Assembly: GCF_003285545.1 (NCBI RefSeq)
Contig: NZ_QLNV01000010.1
Coordinates: 62,001-126,000 of the forward strand
Origin: Sinomicrobium soli
GTDB taxonomy: Bacteria > Bacteroidota > Bacteroidia > Flavobacteriales > Flavobacteriaceae
DNA length: 64,000 nt
Reading direction: 5' to 3'
Below are positions 63,933 through 64,000 of the stretch, one piece after another; the first letter of the stretch is position 1, and every line of letters starts with the position of its first letter. A program made the position numbers and the translations under genes. The notes under the pieces are model-generated. The model searched no databases and was not told the DNA's origin. It saw nothing but the letters and a program-made list of their open reading frames with translations.

Positions 63933-64000
63933 ATCCGTTTTAATGGTTGGCAACAGTATCAAATATAAGCATTTCTCTTCATAATACACATCAATCTCAC

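Noticed and set aside
1-64000. tRNA, rRNA, CRISPR arrays, intact transposases or prophage genes
   Set aside because: Looked for cloverleaf sequences, regularly spaced repeats and transposase/integrase motifs; none were supported.

Overview
The window is chromosomal DNA of a Bacteroidota bacterium, most likely a marine or soil flavobacterium. Evidence seen in the sequence: three complete SusC/SusD pairs plus a fourth under sigma/FecR control, Bacteroidota-style promoters (TAnnTTTG -7 boxes), a PorP/SprF-type gliding/type IX secretion protein, a Bacteroidota-type T6SS tube protein (TssD), many Cys-lipoproteins with acidic export signals, and moderate G+C. No rRNA, tRNA, CRISPR array, intact IS element or prophage was seen.

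Layout. (1) 39-15629, plus strand: an eleven-gene catabolic operon: SusC, SusD, sodium/solute symporter, FAD-dependent oxidoreductase, two secreted EEP-family (DNase I-like) phosphoesterases, a secreted metallophosphoesterase, a D-2-hydroxyacid dehydrogenase, two different FGGY sugar kinases and a histidine phosphatase, closed by a terminator. (2) 15.8-23.3 kb: an unrecognised membrane protein, a membrane-anchored TPR/AraC regulator, the remnant of a large surface adhesin with a 36-nt perfect palindrome, an SprF-like protein, a TonB-dependent receptor and a small XRE regulator with its own palindromic operator. (3) 23.4-33.7 kb: FecR, STN-domain SusC, SusD, two EEP phosphoesterases and a GxDLY/SGNH esterase on the minus strand, with the ECF sigma factor divergent. 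(4) An orphan TssD (33.8-34.2 kb). (5) 34.5-43.7 kb, minus strand, visibly more AT-rich: DUF5689-like lipoprotein, SusC, SusD, two tandem EEP lipoproteins and an AGE-family epimerase, then a divergent ROK regulator and a sugar:H+ symporter under overlapping palindromes. (6) 46.8-60.7 kb, minus strand: GH2 glycosidase, SusC, SusD, a bactofilin-like repeat protein, a FucP-type sugar permease with a LacI-type operator, and a WG-repeat protein. (7) 61-64 kb: DUF2490 outer-membrane protein, a VOC protein bordered by an attC-like nested inverted repeat, gene remnants, and a small membrane protein.

How it works together (inference): three of the four SusCD loci carry a pair of secreted or lipoprotein EEP phosphoesterases, six in all, joined by a metallophosphoesterase, an SGNH esterase and a histidine phosphatase. 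This suggests capture and de-phosphorylation or de-esterification at the cell surface of a phosphate- or ester-decorated carbohydrate or polyol rather than of a plain polysaccharide; only the fourth locus carries a glycoside hydrolase. The dehydrogenase/kinase/kinase/phosphatase block in locus 1 would then process the released sugar or sugar acid in the cytoplasm. The substrate cannot be named from sequence alone.

The most interesting non-coding signal is a dispersed element of about 100 nt found twice, directly upstream of an EEP gene (8126) and of a susD (54505). Its last 41 nt are identical in both copies, contain a four-codon reading frame, and can fold so that the start codon of the downstream gene lies inside a stem.
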